From: Flaccisagitta enflata
Lineage: Eukaryota; Chaetognatha; Sagittoidea; Aphragmophora
Direction of reading: 5' to 3'
Length of the DNA stretch: 64,000 nt
Assembly (NCBI GenBank): GCA_965153355.1
Contig: OZ231128.1
Coordinates: 44,206,001-44,270,000, forward strand
Every line of letters starts with the position of its first letter. The stretch's first letter is position 1. This document shows, one piece after another, positions 1 through 10,815 of this stretch. Both the position numbers and the translations under genes were made by a program. The notes under the pieces are model-generated. The model saw nothing but the letters and a program-made list of their open reading frames with translations. It ran no database searches and was not told the DNA's origin.

Positions 1-176
1 TCGTTTTTCGGTTTTTTTTTTTCGTTTCTTTTTTTGTGTTTCTCTTGTTTCTTGTTCCTTGTTTCTTGTTTCTTACTTCCTTTTTCTTGCTTCTTGTTTC
101 TTGTTTCCTGTTTCTTGTTTTTTTGTTTCCTGTTTCCCGTTTCTTGTTTCTTGTTTCTCCGCTGTATGTTAAGCCA
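1..176. repeat. Pyrimidine-rich (TTTCTTG)n minisatellite
   Basis: The strand is almost pure pyrimidine plus G, built of 7 bp variants TTTCTTG and TTTCCTG. The open frame across it is low-complexity Phe/Leu/Val and is not a gene. Confidence 0.8.
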
Positions 177-258
177 GTTGCGCACAAACAATACATGAAA
201 TTAGCATACACTATTTCAAATACTTTGTCAATATCAGAGACTTAAAGATTAAAATGTT

Positions 259-464
259 TTAAGTCGCGTACTACGCGACTCTACACCCCGCTTTGTCAGT
301 CCGTTGGTCCGTACGTCAATCTGTCCATCCGTTGGTCCATCGGATTGTCACAATTTACTTTTTTCTTTGCTTTCTTTGGCCACACTGCTCCGGCCAAAAT
401 AATCAAGTTACCTCAAATACCCCATCCGTACGTGACTGGGGTAGCCGTATTTCCGACCTTGTTT
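259..464 (-). mobile_element. HINE-like element, near-complete copy
   Basis: Strand is given so that the stem-loop is the 3' end; this convention is used for every HINE-like copy below. Read on the minus strand, the copy has the CAAGGTCGGAAATACGGC end, a subterminal AGTCACGTAC motif, a short GACGGACC tract, GCGGGGTGTAGAG, and the stem-loop GTCGCGTAGTACGCGAC. The AC/GT variant occurs in both the subterminal motif and the stem-loop of this copy. No protein is encoded. Confidence 0.75.
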
Positions 465-465
465 G

Positions 466-503
466 TTTTTGGGCAGCGGCCCCTAAAAGGATGAAGTCCT
501 GTA
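466..503 (-). mobile_element. Left fragment of minisatellite cassette B
   Basis: TTGGGCAGCGGCCCC-like sequence followed by GATGAAGTCCTGTA is the outer end of the cassette arm seen intact at 3623-3680. It stops at the TA where the 504-1094 MITE begins. The matching continuation (TAGAACACAG...) resumes at 6345, so the cassette appears split by about 5.8 kb. Confidence 0.65.
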
Positions 504-1094
504 CTATCTAGGCGGAAAAAATCTTTCGGTACGTTTACATGTATATTTCAGGTTAGAATCAACCAAACTCAAAAAAATCGGTGAGATAATTAAAATTCTT
601 CAAATTTGCAAGAGATTGACGCAAACCGCATCCTTCTAGCTCTATGCGTTCAAAACTATTCAACTTTGATTAAAATACTTGAGTTTCACTTTTGCCATTT
701 TCCCACAATCTTCTGTTGATATCATTTCACTCTTTTTTTTATTACTTCTAAACGCCTTGAGCTAGACAGATGCGGTTTGCGTTGCCTGCTTGCAAATTCG
801 AAGGGCTTCATTTATGTCACCGATTTTTCTATGATTTGATGATTCTTTTGAAAGCTGTGTGTCTAAATGTAGTGAAAGAATAGACAATGAAATATCACAA
901 GAAAGATCTGGAAAGCCTTCACTCCTGAGTAAGACTAACTGCTCTACAAATCGCTTCTGAGACAAACTGCTGCTCTGATTCAGTCAAAGGGAACTAACAA
1001 TAATTATTAATGGATTAGTAATTGATTTGTATTCATTTATATGCCAATGAATACATTTTTGTTACAGGACGAAAGATTTTTTTCGCCTAGATAG
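504..1094. mobile_element. TA-inserting MITE, CTATCT family (copy 1)
   Basis: Terminal inverted repeats begin CTATCTAGGCG and end CGCCTAGATAG, extend about 26 bp with few mismatches, and are flanked by TA at 502-503 and 1095-1096. Length is 591 bp. Subterminal parts are also inverted: GACGCAAACCGCATC near 615 against GATGCGGTTTGCGTT near 770. Tc1/mariner-type elements insert at TA. No transposase frame is present, so it is non-autonomous. Confidence 0.75.
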
Positions 1095-1333
1095 TAGGCT
1101 GGGCTCAATTTGGCTATTTTGGAATACCTCTTGCTCCAAGTGATTTTCCTTTTCTTTATGCATAATTAGAGCCCAATCTACTCACAAAATCAATTCCAAC
1201 ATGATCTTTGCAGAACGTCATTGCACTAAAAAATTGCAATATCAAGTCAAAAAAAACTTTTTTCACTTTTTTTCCTGCCATCACCAAAGTGTCAACTGAG
1301 CTGAAAGACTTTTGTGCTTGTACCGCCACATGC

Positions 1334-1400
<67 letters not shown>

Positions 1401-1416
1401 GAAGTTGTTGTTGAAG

Positions 1417-1466
<50 letters not shown>

Positions 1467-1468
1467 GC

Positions 1469-1500
<32 letters not shown>
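1334..1500 (+). repeat. (GTT)n microsatellite
   Basis: More than 50 GTT units with a few interruptions (GAAGTTGTT, GCTGTT). All frames give homopolymeric Leu, Val or Cys and on the other strand Thr, so none is taken as a gene. Confidence 0.95.
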
Positions 1501-1501
<1 letters not shown>

Positions 1502-1549
1502 CATTGTGGTTACCCTATGTAAAGAACAATTTGGTTTGTATCATTAATT

Positions 1550-2621
1550 CAGGCCTGATTTTAGTGCGAGCCCGCGAGCCTGATGCTCTCTGTTTTGCTC
1601 TTGGGCTCTCATATCTTGCGAGCTCTGAGCCCGGCAGGCTCTCTTTGGATTTGAAGTGCTCAAGCTGGTGGAGTGAAACAGTTAAAAAATCTTCATGTTT
1701 TGAGTCATTTTTTGAGCATTTTGCATATTGGATCATACAATTACTCAAGCAAACCCATACAATTGTATTACAATTAGTAATTATCACACTATTGCATCAT
1801 CTAATCAGTAACTATTTTTATGATTATACAGTATGTTTTTTTTTCGTTTGTAATATTCTATGACGACGTAATTCTTAAAGTAGTTGAGATAATTGATTTT
1901 CGCAAAAAGTTTCTGAATGGTATGGTAGATGCATTTTATGTTATTTAATTGCCGGGATGTTTTTACAAAAAATTGTTCTCTTGAACATATTTGAAACTAG
2001 ATGTCTCAGATGAGAGATTCTTTGAAGTAGATTCTGGGAAAATTTCAGTTGAAAGGTTCATGTGATATTTTTCACAATTTTGTGAACAATGAATCAATTC
2101 TTGATCAAAATATTGATTGAGAAACAGATTTTCTTCATGCCTAATGTGGCGTACTATTGAAAAAAAGGTTTCCTCATTGTAATTCTTAAAACTACTGTAA
2201 ATTAGCCTTGATTTGAGACTAATCTGGTATCTGTAGCTCAATTCATCCAGAAATTAGATCAACTAAAAAAAAATGTTCAGCCAAAAACCTAAAATAAGGT
2301 TTTTTTCCCTGTTTTTGATCGATACTTCTGCTTGTGTCAAGAAGTTCAGGTTTTTGTAGAAAAATCCTGGGAGTTAAACATCATAAAATGCATCTACCAT
2401 ACCTTTCAGGAACTTTTTACGGAAATCAATTATCTCAACTACTTTAAGAGTTACGTCGTCATAGAATATTATAGACGAGAAAAAACATACTGTAGGTGTT
2501 ATTATTCAAAAATTTTGCATAACAGTTTAAATCAGGCTCATGGTTTTCTCGTCGGGCTCTGTCAAAATGTGGGGAGCGAGCCCGACTGGCTCTGTCAGAA
2601 AAATCACTAAAATCAGGCCTG
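1550..2621. mobile_element. Foldback element FB0, CAGGCCTG ends
   Basis: The ends are inverted copies of CAGGCCTGATTTTAGTG. Internal arms are also inverted: GACGACGTAATTCTTAAAG near 1863 matches the complement of sequence near 2445, and a GCATCTACCATACC-type match links 1920-1935 with 2390-2404. Right flank ATCATTAT resembles left flank ATCATTAATT but is offset, so an 8 bp target duplication is likely but not clean. The CAGG start suits hAT-type ends. No ORF of note. Confidence 0.6.
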
Positions 2622-2648
2622 ATCATTATTACTGTTGCCGTCGTTGTT

Positions 2649-2650
2649 AC

Positions 2651-2744
<94 letters not shown>

Positions 2745-2877
2745 GCTGTTGTTTAATTGTTGTCAATTTTTGTGGAGAATGATTTGGTTTGTATTTTTGT
2801 TACTATTACTGTTATCGTTTCTGCTTCTCTGCTTCTGCTGCAGCAGCCGCCAGTTGTTGCTGTTGTTTTTGTTGTAG

Positions 2878-2957
<80 letters not shown>

Positions 2958-2960
2958 ATT
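2649..2960 (+). repeat. Two (GTT)n microsatellites with a short spacer
   Basis: Long GTT runs at about 2650-2752 and 2872-2957. The spacer repeats GATTTGGTTTGTAT, which is close to the unique sequence after the first GTT array (1520-1545). The GTT array and its flank therefore seem to be duplicated on either side of FB0. Confidence 0.9.
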
Positions 2961-3212
2961 TTTGTTGTTCTTGATCGCGTCAATATTGGGAACCCGAAAG
3001 GCACTGATTCAAATAGTTTCCTCATTTTTGCGGAGGCAGACAAATCAGTCCTTTGTCCCAATTAATCCGAAGTAGTGATAGAGAAGGTCACTTAGGCATT
3101 TGGGCAGGAGCAGTGAGCTAAAAAAGCTCAACATGAAAAAAAAAAAGAAAATCGCAAAGGTGTTAGATGGTCAGCGGTACCCGTGCCCTGCCGAAGTAGG
3201 TTGTAATTGAAA

Positions 3213-3537
3213 CAGGTCAGTATGTAATTGAGATCCCCCCCCCCGGGGGCCTCCGGGGGGGGGGGGGAGAAAATTTAAAGGGTCTGGAGATGGGGAAGGA
3301 AATGAAAGAGGGAAAAAGGAGAAAAAAAGAAAATTTGGGGAAAAAATAACTTTTGACAGTACCAAATAAAAAAAAATTAGTTAGTAAAGCACAATTTAAC
3401 ACTATCTAAACCTTAACTACACTGTTTTATAGCTTTATGGAGAAGAAAATCATAGATTTTAAAACGCAATGCGTCGCGCCGCGGAGAACAAAATCAAAGG
3501 CAGGGGTGGGAAATCAGCGACTCAATTATATCACCTG
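3213..3537 (-). mobile_element. hAT-like MITE, family with GAGTCGC subterminus (copy 1)
   Basis: The element begins CAGGT and ends ACCTG. The two ends share an inverted AATTGAG block. Flanks AATTGAAA (3205-3212) and GATTGAAA (3538-3545) agree at 7 of 8 positions, as expected for a hAT duplication. The interior (C/G runs, AAAATTTAAAGGGTCTGGAG, TAACACTATCTAAACCTTAAC) is the reverse of 12837-13158. No coding capacity. Confidence 0.65.
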
Positions 3538-3622
3538 GATTGAAATTGAGGGGGAGGAGCGTGGCAGCAGCCGAAGAAGTCAATGACCTATGCTTCCACA
3601 CATAAGGAAATTTTTCTCCCTT

Positions 3623-4303
3623 TTTTGGGCAGCGGCCCCGAAGGGGACGAAGTCCTGTAGAACACAGGGGGACTTTCGTTCGTCCGTTCGTTCGTTCGTT
3701 TGTTCATCCCCCCCTCATCAGGCCTCTTAATCCTCAAATCTGGCCTCTGAGACCTTGAATCTGGCCTCTCAGGCCTCAAATCCAGCCGCTCAGACCTCAT
3801 ATCCAGCCTCTCAGGCCTCAAATCTGGCCTCCCAGGCCTCAAATCCAACCTCTCAGGCCTCAAACCTGGCCTCTCAGGCCTCAAATTAGGCATATCAGGC
3901 CTCAAACCTGGCCACTCAGACCTCAAATTAGGCCTCTCAGGCCTCAAATCAGCTATCTAACCCTCAATTTATTGCTCACAGGCTTCACATCAGTCCTCTG
4001 ACTTTTCAAGCCTTAATTCGGCTCTCTCAAGCCTCAAGTCAGCCCTCTAAAGCTTCCAATTGTCATTCTGAGGCCTTATATCAGCCTTCTTTGGCCTCAG
4101 TTTAGGCTCTTGGAGACCTTCAGTAAGCCCTCTATAGCATCTTATCCACTTCTTCAGGCAGGACAAACGAAAGTCCCCCTGTGTTCTACAGGACTTCGTC
4201 CCTTTCGGGGCTGCTGCCCTGCTTCCCCTCACTCCAATTCACAATCACTCAAAGCAGGGCAATGGGTATCGCTGACCACATATTGCCCTTGGGCGACCTG
4301 TTA
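3623..4303 (-). mobile_element. Minisatellite cassette A
   Basis: Cassettes are oriented so that GCTGCCCAAAAAA is the 3' end. Arms around GCAGCGGCCCCGAAGGGG and GTCCTGTAGAACACAGGG occur at 3630-3690 and inverted at 4165-4225. Between them lies a roughly 21 bp tandem array (CAGGCCTCAAATCTGGCCTC type, 3715-4140). The 5' tail (GGGCAATATGTGGTCAGCG on the minus strand) ends near 4303. A further short array (GGCTAGGATTTGGG) runs on to 4370. Confidence 0.75.
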
Positions 4304-4421
4304 GGCTTTGAGGTTGGGACTTTGGCCCTAAGGCTAGGATTTGGGCCTTGAGGCTAGGATTTGGGTCTTAAGTCCGGGGGGGGGGGGAACGCAGAAGAAG
4401 AAATTTTCCCATTTGTGAAAT

Positions 4422-5244
4422 CACGGCGTCCAGGAACAAACCATAGGTCAAAAAAAATGGTCAAGACTCCTGACCTAGAGAAATGTCTTTTTTGATGTAT
4501 TTGCTACAAAATAATGGTGAAAATAAAAAAATTGGCTTAGAAATATAGAATTGACAGTCAAATAATAGCAAAAAAGGCATTTCTAAGCATTTTTTAGATC
4601 AAAAATTGTATTTAAAGCTTCTAAAAATATGAAAAAATGTGTTAAAAGTTTTGCCACAGTGGCTGCACTAATGCTTTTACCTACTTCAGTTTGTTTACAG
4701 TGATTTTTCACAAATCAAGAAAAAAAATCGCCAAAAACTGCTGTAAAATGACTATTTTTCACTGTTCTTTGCTATTTTAAAGCTCTAATCCATTAGATAT
4801 TTCTTAAAACTAGCTGATTTATATTCTAGCATGTGTATCTCAACAATATTTATACACTTTCATAATTTTCAAGAATTTTATAGAAGTATTTGTAAAAAAA
4901 GCTGAAAAAATAAATGAATTTGCTAGTTTAAACTAGTTTTTTCAGCTCATATCTGTGAAATAACCCTCTAAACTCACCAAATAGGTAAAAGCATTATTGC
5001 AGCAACTATTGCCACACTTTTCAGATATTTTTTAAACTGCTGGAAGCTAAAATCTTAATTTCCAATATTAAAAATAGATAAAAATGTTTCATTTTTGCTA
5101 TCTTTAGGCTTTAAATTCTATATTTCCAAGTCAATTTTTAAATTTTTGCCATAAATTGATAGCTTATGCATCAAAAAAGACATTTTCCCAGGTCAGGAGT
5201 CTTGACCATTTTTTTGGACCTATGGTTTGTTCCTGGACGCCGTG
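4422..5244. mobile_element. Foldback element FB1 (CACGGCGTCCAGGAAC ends)
   Basis: An 823 bp imperfect palindrome. It begins CACGGCGTCCAGGAACAAAC and ends with its complement, and the match continues inward (GGTCAAGACTCCTGACCT, ATGTCTTTTTTGATG, GAAATATAGAATT). Flanks share only GAAA (4417-4420 and 5245-5248), so the target duplication and superfamily are uncertain. AT-rich and without ORFs. A transcript would fold into a long hairpin. Confidence 0.7.
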
Positions 5245-5584
5245 GAAAGCAAAGGCCGCTTCCTAACAGGGAACTTACTAATCGAACAATGGACTGGTGT
5301 GGTGTAGTTGTCTAGCAAACTGTGACCCACCCTGCCTGTCTGTCTGTTGGTTGGTCAGTCCGTCCATCGGTCGTCCCTAATGCTTAGCTTTTTTTCAGGG
5401 TTTAACATCGTTTTAAGTGATTTCATAATCTAAGCTATTCAAGTCATTTCAAGTCATTTTAAGTCATGATAAGTCATTTTTCATTATTTGAAATTTTGTC
5501 ATATTTTGTCAATTAAAGTCATTTTGGTCTTTTAGTCTTTTGGTCTCTTAGTCTGTCCGTCTGTCTGTTGGTCTGTGACTTCCT

Positions 5585-5935
5585 TCTAAATAATGCATTT
5601 CTTAGATGTTTTTTTGCCACAGAGAGATCAAACGATCGATACACACATTTTGGGAGGCTACCTTTTCTGTAATGTCTCTCCAATGGTATGTCTTTCTGTT
5701 CATCCGTCTGTCTCCATATATATATGTCAAACACAATCGCAGTGACACAGTCAGGAAGTAGTTTTGCCCGATCGGGCTTGTTTTGAACTTCACAGTGCGG
5801 ACTGGTGACTGGTCCTTCATCTTTTAGCCCAATGCCAATGCAAAAGACCCTGGTTCTGACATATCGCCAATGTAGCGAAAAACCATGATGGGCGGTTTTG
5901 CATGCGCGCGCCCGCACACACACACACACACACTG
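5585..5935. repeat. Dispersed repeat related to 11490-11640
   Basis: Both places hold a TTGCCCGATCRGGCTTGTTT core preceded by a C-rich CTGTC/CATATAT stretch and a GTCAAA-CACA-AGTC pattern. The copies are diverged. Open frames here are short and show no recognisable domain. Confidence 0.35.
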
Positions 5936-6120
5936 AGCGCAGTTTGAAAATCGCCTCGATCAATCAGTGAATTGTATAAGGCCAACACAAAATAGCAATT
6001 TCATGCGCACACGCACGCATACGCACACACACGCATGCATATGCATGCACACCGAAGCGCACACATATATGCACACGCTCGCACACACTCACACACATAC
6101 ATGCATGCACTCATATATGC
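5908..6120 (+). repeat. Degenerate CA/ACGC dinucleotide-rich tract
   Basis: Alternating purine-pyrimidine sequence (ACACAC, GCGCGC, ATGCATGC, ACGCACAC) with one short non-repetitive gap. This composition favours Z-DNA. No gene seen. Confidence 0.7.
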
Positions 6121-6344
6121 CAATTTAGTTTGGCCAATTTAGAAAACAAATAAAAAGAAAAAGAAAAAAAAAGGCATTTTTTTACTCAAATTTTTCTGTA
6201 CATATCACAATGACGTTCTGCCAAAATCTTGTTAGAATCGCCTTTGCGAGTAGATGTGACTCCGATTATATCATTGGAACATGAAAAGTGCTTGGAGCAG
6301 GATTTTTTCTGAAATCGTCATGGTGGACCCAGCCTACTAGATAG

Positions 6345-6762
6345 TAGAACACAGAGGGCTTTTCGTTCATCTGTTCGTTTGTTTGTTTGTTTGTTTGTTT
6401 GTTCGTTTGTTTGTTTGTTCGTCCTCCCAGGCCCTCTCAGACCTTAAATCTGCCTTCTCAGGCCTGAAATCTGCCATCTCAGGCCTGAAATCTGACCTCT
6501 CAGATTTCAGGCTTGAGAGGGCAGATTTCAGGACAGAGAAAGTAGATTTAAGACCTGGGAGGGCAGATTCAAGGCCTGAGAGGTTCTGGGGGGACGGACA
6601 GACAGATGGACGGAACAAATGGATGAATGAACAAAGGTCCCCCTGTGTTCTACAGGACTTCGTCCCCTTTGGGGCCGCTGCCTTGCTTCATCTCATTCAG
6701 ATTCACAATCATGCAAAGCAGGGCAACGGGTATCGCATATTGCCCTTGGGCGACCTGTTTTA
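6345..6762 (-). mobile_element. Minisatellite cassette B, main part
   Basis: It resumes at TAGAACACAGAGGG, then a (TTTG)n/(GTTC)n stretch, an array of about 20 bp units (CTCAGGCCTGAAATCTGCC type) that inverts near 6505 so that later units are in reverse orientation, a second arm ending GGGGCCGCTGCC at 6680, and the tail GGGCAACGGGTATCG to about 6762. The array is itself a hairpin, unlike the direct arrays in other cassettes. Confidence 0.7.
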
Positions 6763-7139
6763 TTTCATTCTTCACCCGCGGTATCATTCTTAAGGTCGAC
6801 GTTTCTAAAGCTGCAAATCTTCGTTGATAGTTGTTCAACGCCCTCTTCCGATTTCATCGCACATCGCACGTGAAAATGAGAATGTATGAGAATGAGAGGA
6901 GTGGGGAAAAAAACTCCGAGGAAAAACAAAAGGTGCAAGAATTTATGAAATAAACAAGGCCGAAATTGATTATGATGCGGCGCTTTACTGACGTGACGAG
7001 TTTTTGAAGCTACGGCTTTACGTTTATGAAAAAAAGCTTTGCTCGATGCAGCAACATCACATTTTAGAACATTCTTTTTAGTCACGGGCTAAAAGATTCT
7101 ATAAATGGTCATATCCATACGTAGGTATGTAGTTCCGTA

Positions 7140-7254
7140 ACATGGCCACAATCAGCCCCCGCTAAACCCCAAACTGCCCCTGCCCACCCGCAAAACTGCC
7201 CCTGCCCAACCGTCAGTGACTATTTATAAACCGTGTATCCGGCCTTGTTTCATG
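7140..7254 (-). mobile_element. HINE-like element, 5' fragment
   Basis: The strip CTGCCCCTGCCCACCCGC... through GTGTATCCGGCCTTGTTT is the 5' end of the family. The GACG tract and stem-loop are missing. Confidence 0.6.
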
Positions 7255-8663
7255 TTTTTGGGCTTGGCCTTGGAATAATGCTTGTTCTTTCATGGAATCT
7301 TTATGTAAAGATCTTTATGACGCTCAACTCTCTCAACAATGTGGCACTGATGAATTAGACCAGGATTTGGGTAGCAATACTAAATTCCACCGATAATGCC
7401 GTAAAAGCCTAAACAGTAGGGTAGGACCATTGAATTCTGTCTGTCGGCCACCACTCTAACAGCAGTAAATATGATCGTGTCAAAATACCTACTGCCAACT
7501 GCGAACGCATTTTTGTAAGGAAGGGTTTATCCACACAACGCATAGAATTAATTGGTTCAGGTGACGCGCTCTATGTTTCCATCAAGACGAAATCCTGAAC
7601 AGGTGCGGAAGATTCTTTCCAGTTCTTCCCAGTTCATCCATTTCTTCCTAGTGCTGCTGACAGACTGAAAGACAGATAGACAGACAGAAAAACAGACAGA
7701 CAGACAGCCAGACAAACAGACAGACAGACCTAATCTAGTTTGCATGGGTTAATAAAGAAAAGACAATCGATTGCATCAAAAGCCAATGTGACATGAGAAG
7801 TGGTTAAAATGGACAAAGGAAAAGAAATGAGATTAAAGAAGGATCTCAGGTGAAGAAAACAAAGATGGAAAAAGGAGAAAAAATGAGGGAAAGCAGATGG
7901 CAGCGCGTCTCTCGTGATGGGCGTAGTGCATATGCCATTCAATCTCTGGTTGATAAGAAGGAAGGAGGAAAGAAAGCAGAGAGAGATGATTTGATATTAC
8001 AAAGTAGTGCACTCAAGATAAACCCGTGAGAGTCCATATAAATGATTCTAGCTTTATTACGTTCACATCAATTCAAATGTTAGCTAAACAAGAGAGACAC
8101 TCTATGGTATCTTATCAAGCAATGTCTTTTTTCTTTCAACTCCATCGCAGCTGCAACGTAAAAAAGAACAAGAAAAAGAAAATGAGGAAGTGGTAAAAAA
8201 TGACCCACTTCCATCCTTTGTTGTCAATTTCCATCTTTTTTTTCTCAGGAAGAAAATTGCGCTTCCCTTCTTGCTCCCTTTGTTTTGCCTCTTTCAAAGA
8301 GTCTCATGCTAAGATTTAGTCTATCTGCAATTTGAACAGATAATGGAATCATCAATGTACATCGCAATATTTGTTTGTTAAGTATACGTTTGCGAAATAA
8401 TGCGCATATCAAAGATACAACCAAACAAGTTGCCGTAAAAAAAAGCAAGGTAGGGAACCCTTAAAGAGGGAGGCACTGTGCCATGAAGTTAAACAGACAT
8501 TAAACTTCTTCCAAACTGTTATTGCTCCAACACGGAGGAGAAATCAGCCACCAAGTCACAGACACTGACAGTTTACACTTTGAAAATTGGGTTGGAATAT
8601 CAGCTGCCAACCCATTGGCAGCCTGAAGGAAACTAGGTAGGCGTCTGTACAGTAGGATTGAGC
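7255..8663. other. No gene recognised; contains (CAGA)n at 7660-7729
   Basis: Unique-looking, moderately AT-rich sequence. The only repeat is an impure CAGA/CAGACAGA tract. ORFs are short, on both strands, and lack domains. Confidence 0.6.
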
Positions 8664-8700
8664 GGAAGAAGAAGAAGAAGAAGAAGAAGAAGAAGAAGAA

Positions 8701-8769
<69 letters not shown>

Positions 8770-8771
8770 AA
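8664..8771 (+). repeat. (GAA)n passing into (GAAA)n
   Basis: About 14 GAA units switch without a gap to about 16 GAAA units, with impure GAAA continuing to 8790. The long minus-strand ORFs here owe their length to this tract. Confidence 0.95.
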
Positions 8772-9309
8772 ATAAGAAAGAAAGAAAAAGAAAATTGCAA
8801 ATGGAATCGGCATAAAAATTACAGAACAGCTCAGAAAAAAAAAGAGGAGAAAGATGAAAAGCCATGCGGCGGAAGAGAGAGATGGAAGGAAAGAATTTAA
8901 TAAACGGTATTTCCATTCTCCATCTATGGCGATTGGCGTTTCATCAGCGATGATACTGCCATTTCCAACCATTTCCAACCATTTCCATGCATTTCCGCGT
9001 ATTTTGGAACATTTGAAACTGATGCCGTGACGGAAAAAGGTAATTGGGCAGAGTGAAAGGTGAGTGAATAGTGGGTGGAAGGGCAAGTAGAATGAAGGGA
9101 ATCCCTTCCATGGAGTAAATACTCGGTAAAATGAGGGTGACGGCGTTAAACTGTAAAAGAGATCCGGTTGTGTTGCGAAAAAGAAATCAACGTTTTGTAA
9201 ATAAGTGATAAGTTGCTCACGGATATGCCCGACTTGATTGAGACCAAACATGTATGATACCAATAAAGGTTTAGGAGCTAGAGCTTGTCAAAGTGATCTT
9301 CCTATATGT
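8772..9309. other. No gene recognised
   Basis: Unique sequence with a small local repeat of CCATTTCCAA at 8957-8990. No domain-bearing ORF. Confidence 0.5.
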
Positions 9310-9552
9310 AACAAGGCCGGATACACGGCCGGATACACGGCTGCCGAAGTCGCGTGCGGGTGGGCAGGTGCCGTGCGGGTGGGCAGGGGCCGTATTTGAG
9401 GTCACTAGACCATTTGGGCAGGAGCGGTGAGGTCAAAAAAGTAAAACGAATAAAAAAGTAAAATGGGGACCGACCGACCGACCGACCGATCGACCGACCG
9501 ACCGACCGACGGACGAAGCGGGGTGTAGAGTCGCGTAGCACGCGACTAAAAA
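9310..9552 (+). mobile_element. HINE-like element, complete copy
   Basis: One of the clearest copies. AACAAGGCCGGATACACGGC start (the GGCCGGATACAC unit is duplicated), AGTCGCGTGCGGGTGGGC, GGCAGGGGCCGTATTTGAGG, GGGCAGGAGCGGTGAGG, a (GACC/GACG)n tract at 9470-9515, then GCGGGGTGTAGAG and stem-loop AGTCGCGTAGCACGCGACT followed by AAAAA. The subterminal AGTCGCGTGC is the exact complement of the right stem arm GCACGCGACT. Confidence 0.8.
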
Positions 9553-9936
9553 TGCTTTTTTTTAATGGGATTGCAAACTGATAATGGCAATGTTTTTACT
9601 CTTTCTTATGCGGTTTCTAAATAAACAAAGCTGGAATTGCCAGATTGGAGTCAAATGAAAGATCTTTCCAACAGCTTTCTTATGGTAAAAGATCTTAATT
9701 AGTTATTTTGAAATTTAATTTGACAATTTGCCTTTTAAAAGTGCGGCTTTTTTATCGAGTCGAGTAGTGTAGTATAGAAATCACCTCTTTACTTTAAACA
9801 AGGCCAACACCTTGTCGCGTGTGAGAGATACATTTAGAATGACTTATAGTTATAAGGACTAAGAATGACTTAGTATACTCCTAAATGACCTAGAATGACT
9901 TAAAGAAATAAAATTGTTAAGAATAGCAGCCCAAAG
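9553..9936. other. AT-rich, no gene
   Basis: Only weak repetition of AATGACTTA near 9835-9905. No credible ORF. Confidence 0.5.
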
Positions 9937-10470
9937 GCAGTAAGTGGTCAGCGGTACCCGTGCCCTGCTTGAGTAGTGTTTGATTTAAGATGAAAGGGAG
10001 CAGGGCAGCGGCCCCGAAGGGGACGAAGTCCTGTAAAACACAGGGGGAATCTGTCCGTCCGTCCGTCCGTCCGTCCGTTCGTCCCCCCCGCCCCATCCTC
10101 AGGGCTTCATCTCCTTTGGGGCCTATTCTGACCCAAATTCTGCCAAACAGCCCAAATCCAAGCAATATGGCCCAAATCTAAGCAAAATGGCCCAAATCCA
10201 AGCATAATGGCCCAAATCCAAGCAAAATGGCCCAAATCCAAGCAAAATGGCCCAAAATGTAGGTATCGGAGCACAATATAGGTCTCAGGGCCCAAATGCC
10301 TGAGGCCAGGGTGGGGTTTTCTGTCCAGATTTGGGCCATTTTGCTGAATTTAGGCCGTTATCTTGGATATGATATTTTCTTAGATTTAGTCCATTGCTTG
10401 GATTTGGGCTATTTAGCAGAATATGGGTCAATAATTTAAGGACAAGGGATGGGGGGACGGATGATGGCAT
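9937..10470 (+). mobile_element. Minisatellite cassette C, right arm missing
   Basis: 5' tail GGTCAGCGGTACCCGTGCCC, arm GGGCAGCGGCCCCGAAGGGG and GAAGTCCTGTAAAACACAGG, (TCCG)n, then an array with its own unit, AAGCAAAATGGCCCAAATCC (20 bp, about six near-identical copies at 10140-10255), followed by degenerate reverse-oriented units to 10430. No closing inverted arm is found. Confidence 0.65.
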
Positions 10471-10522
10471 GGATGGACAGGCTGTTCTAATTAGGACTTG
10501 CCAAAGCCACTAAAAATAAAAG

Positions 10523-10815
10523 TGTGACGGACAGATGGACAGATGGACGAATGAACAGACGAACGAACAGACAGACAGACGAACGACAGACGACAGACAG
10601 ACGACGAACGGAGCAGACGAACAGACGACGAACGAACGAACGGGACAGACAGACGAACAGGCGGTGGGGACGACAGACGAACGAACAGACGAACAGACGC
10701 AGACGGGCAGACGGACGGGCAGATGACAGACGGACAGACGGACAGACGGAACAGAGACGAACAGAAGGACAGTTGGACGGACGGACAAAGCGGGGTGTAG
10801 AGTCGCGACTAAAAA
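10523..10815 (+). mobile_element. HINE-like 3' half with expanded GACGAACAGAC array
   Basis: Ends GACAAAGCGGGGTGTAGAG and a shortened stem-loop (GTCGCGAC). Its GACN tract has grown to about 260 bp of mixed GACA/GACG/AACGA units. The 5' half is absent. Frames through it give Asp/Arg/Thr-rich repeats only. Confidence 0.65.

Larger units (their letters stand above)
504..6344. mobile_element. Probable 5.8 kb composite insertion inside cassette B
   Basis: The left edge (TA then CTATCTAG) and right edge (CTAGATAG then TA at 6345-6346) carry the same inverted terminal 8-mer. The outside flanks are the two halves of one cassette arm: GAAGTCCTG before 502 and GAACACAG from 6347. A second inverted motif, TAGTAGGCTGGG at 1093-1104 and CCCAGCCTACTA near 6330, lies just inside. 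The block contains a MITE, two foldbacks, a hAT-like MITE and cassette A. Whether it moved as one unit or grew by serial insertion cannot be told from one copy. Confidence 0.45.

Noticed and set aside
1208-1863. Long frames of poly-Leu, poly-Val, poly-Cys and poly-Thr
   Set aside because: They exist only because GTT/AAC repeats lack stops; no flanking coding signal.
3588-3947. RPERPDLRPE-type repeat protein, and DPKSGLS-type protein at 17215-17520
   Set aside because: Readings of the cassette arrays; period of 20-21 bp changes frame between copies.
8500-9263. Minus-strand ORF of 235 codons
   Set aside because: Length comes from the GAAA array; remaining residues show no domain.
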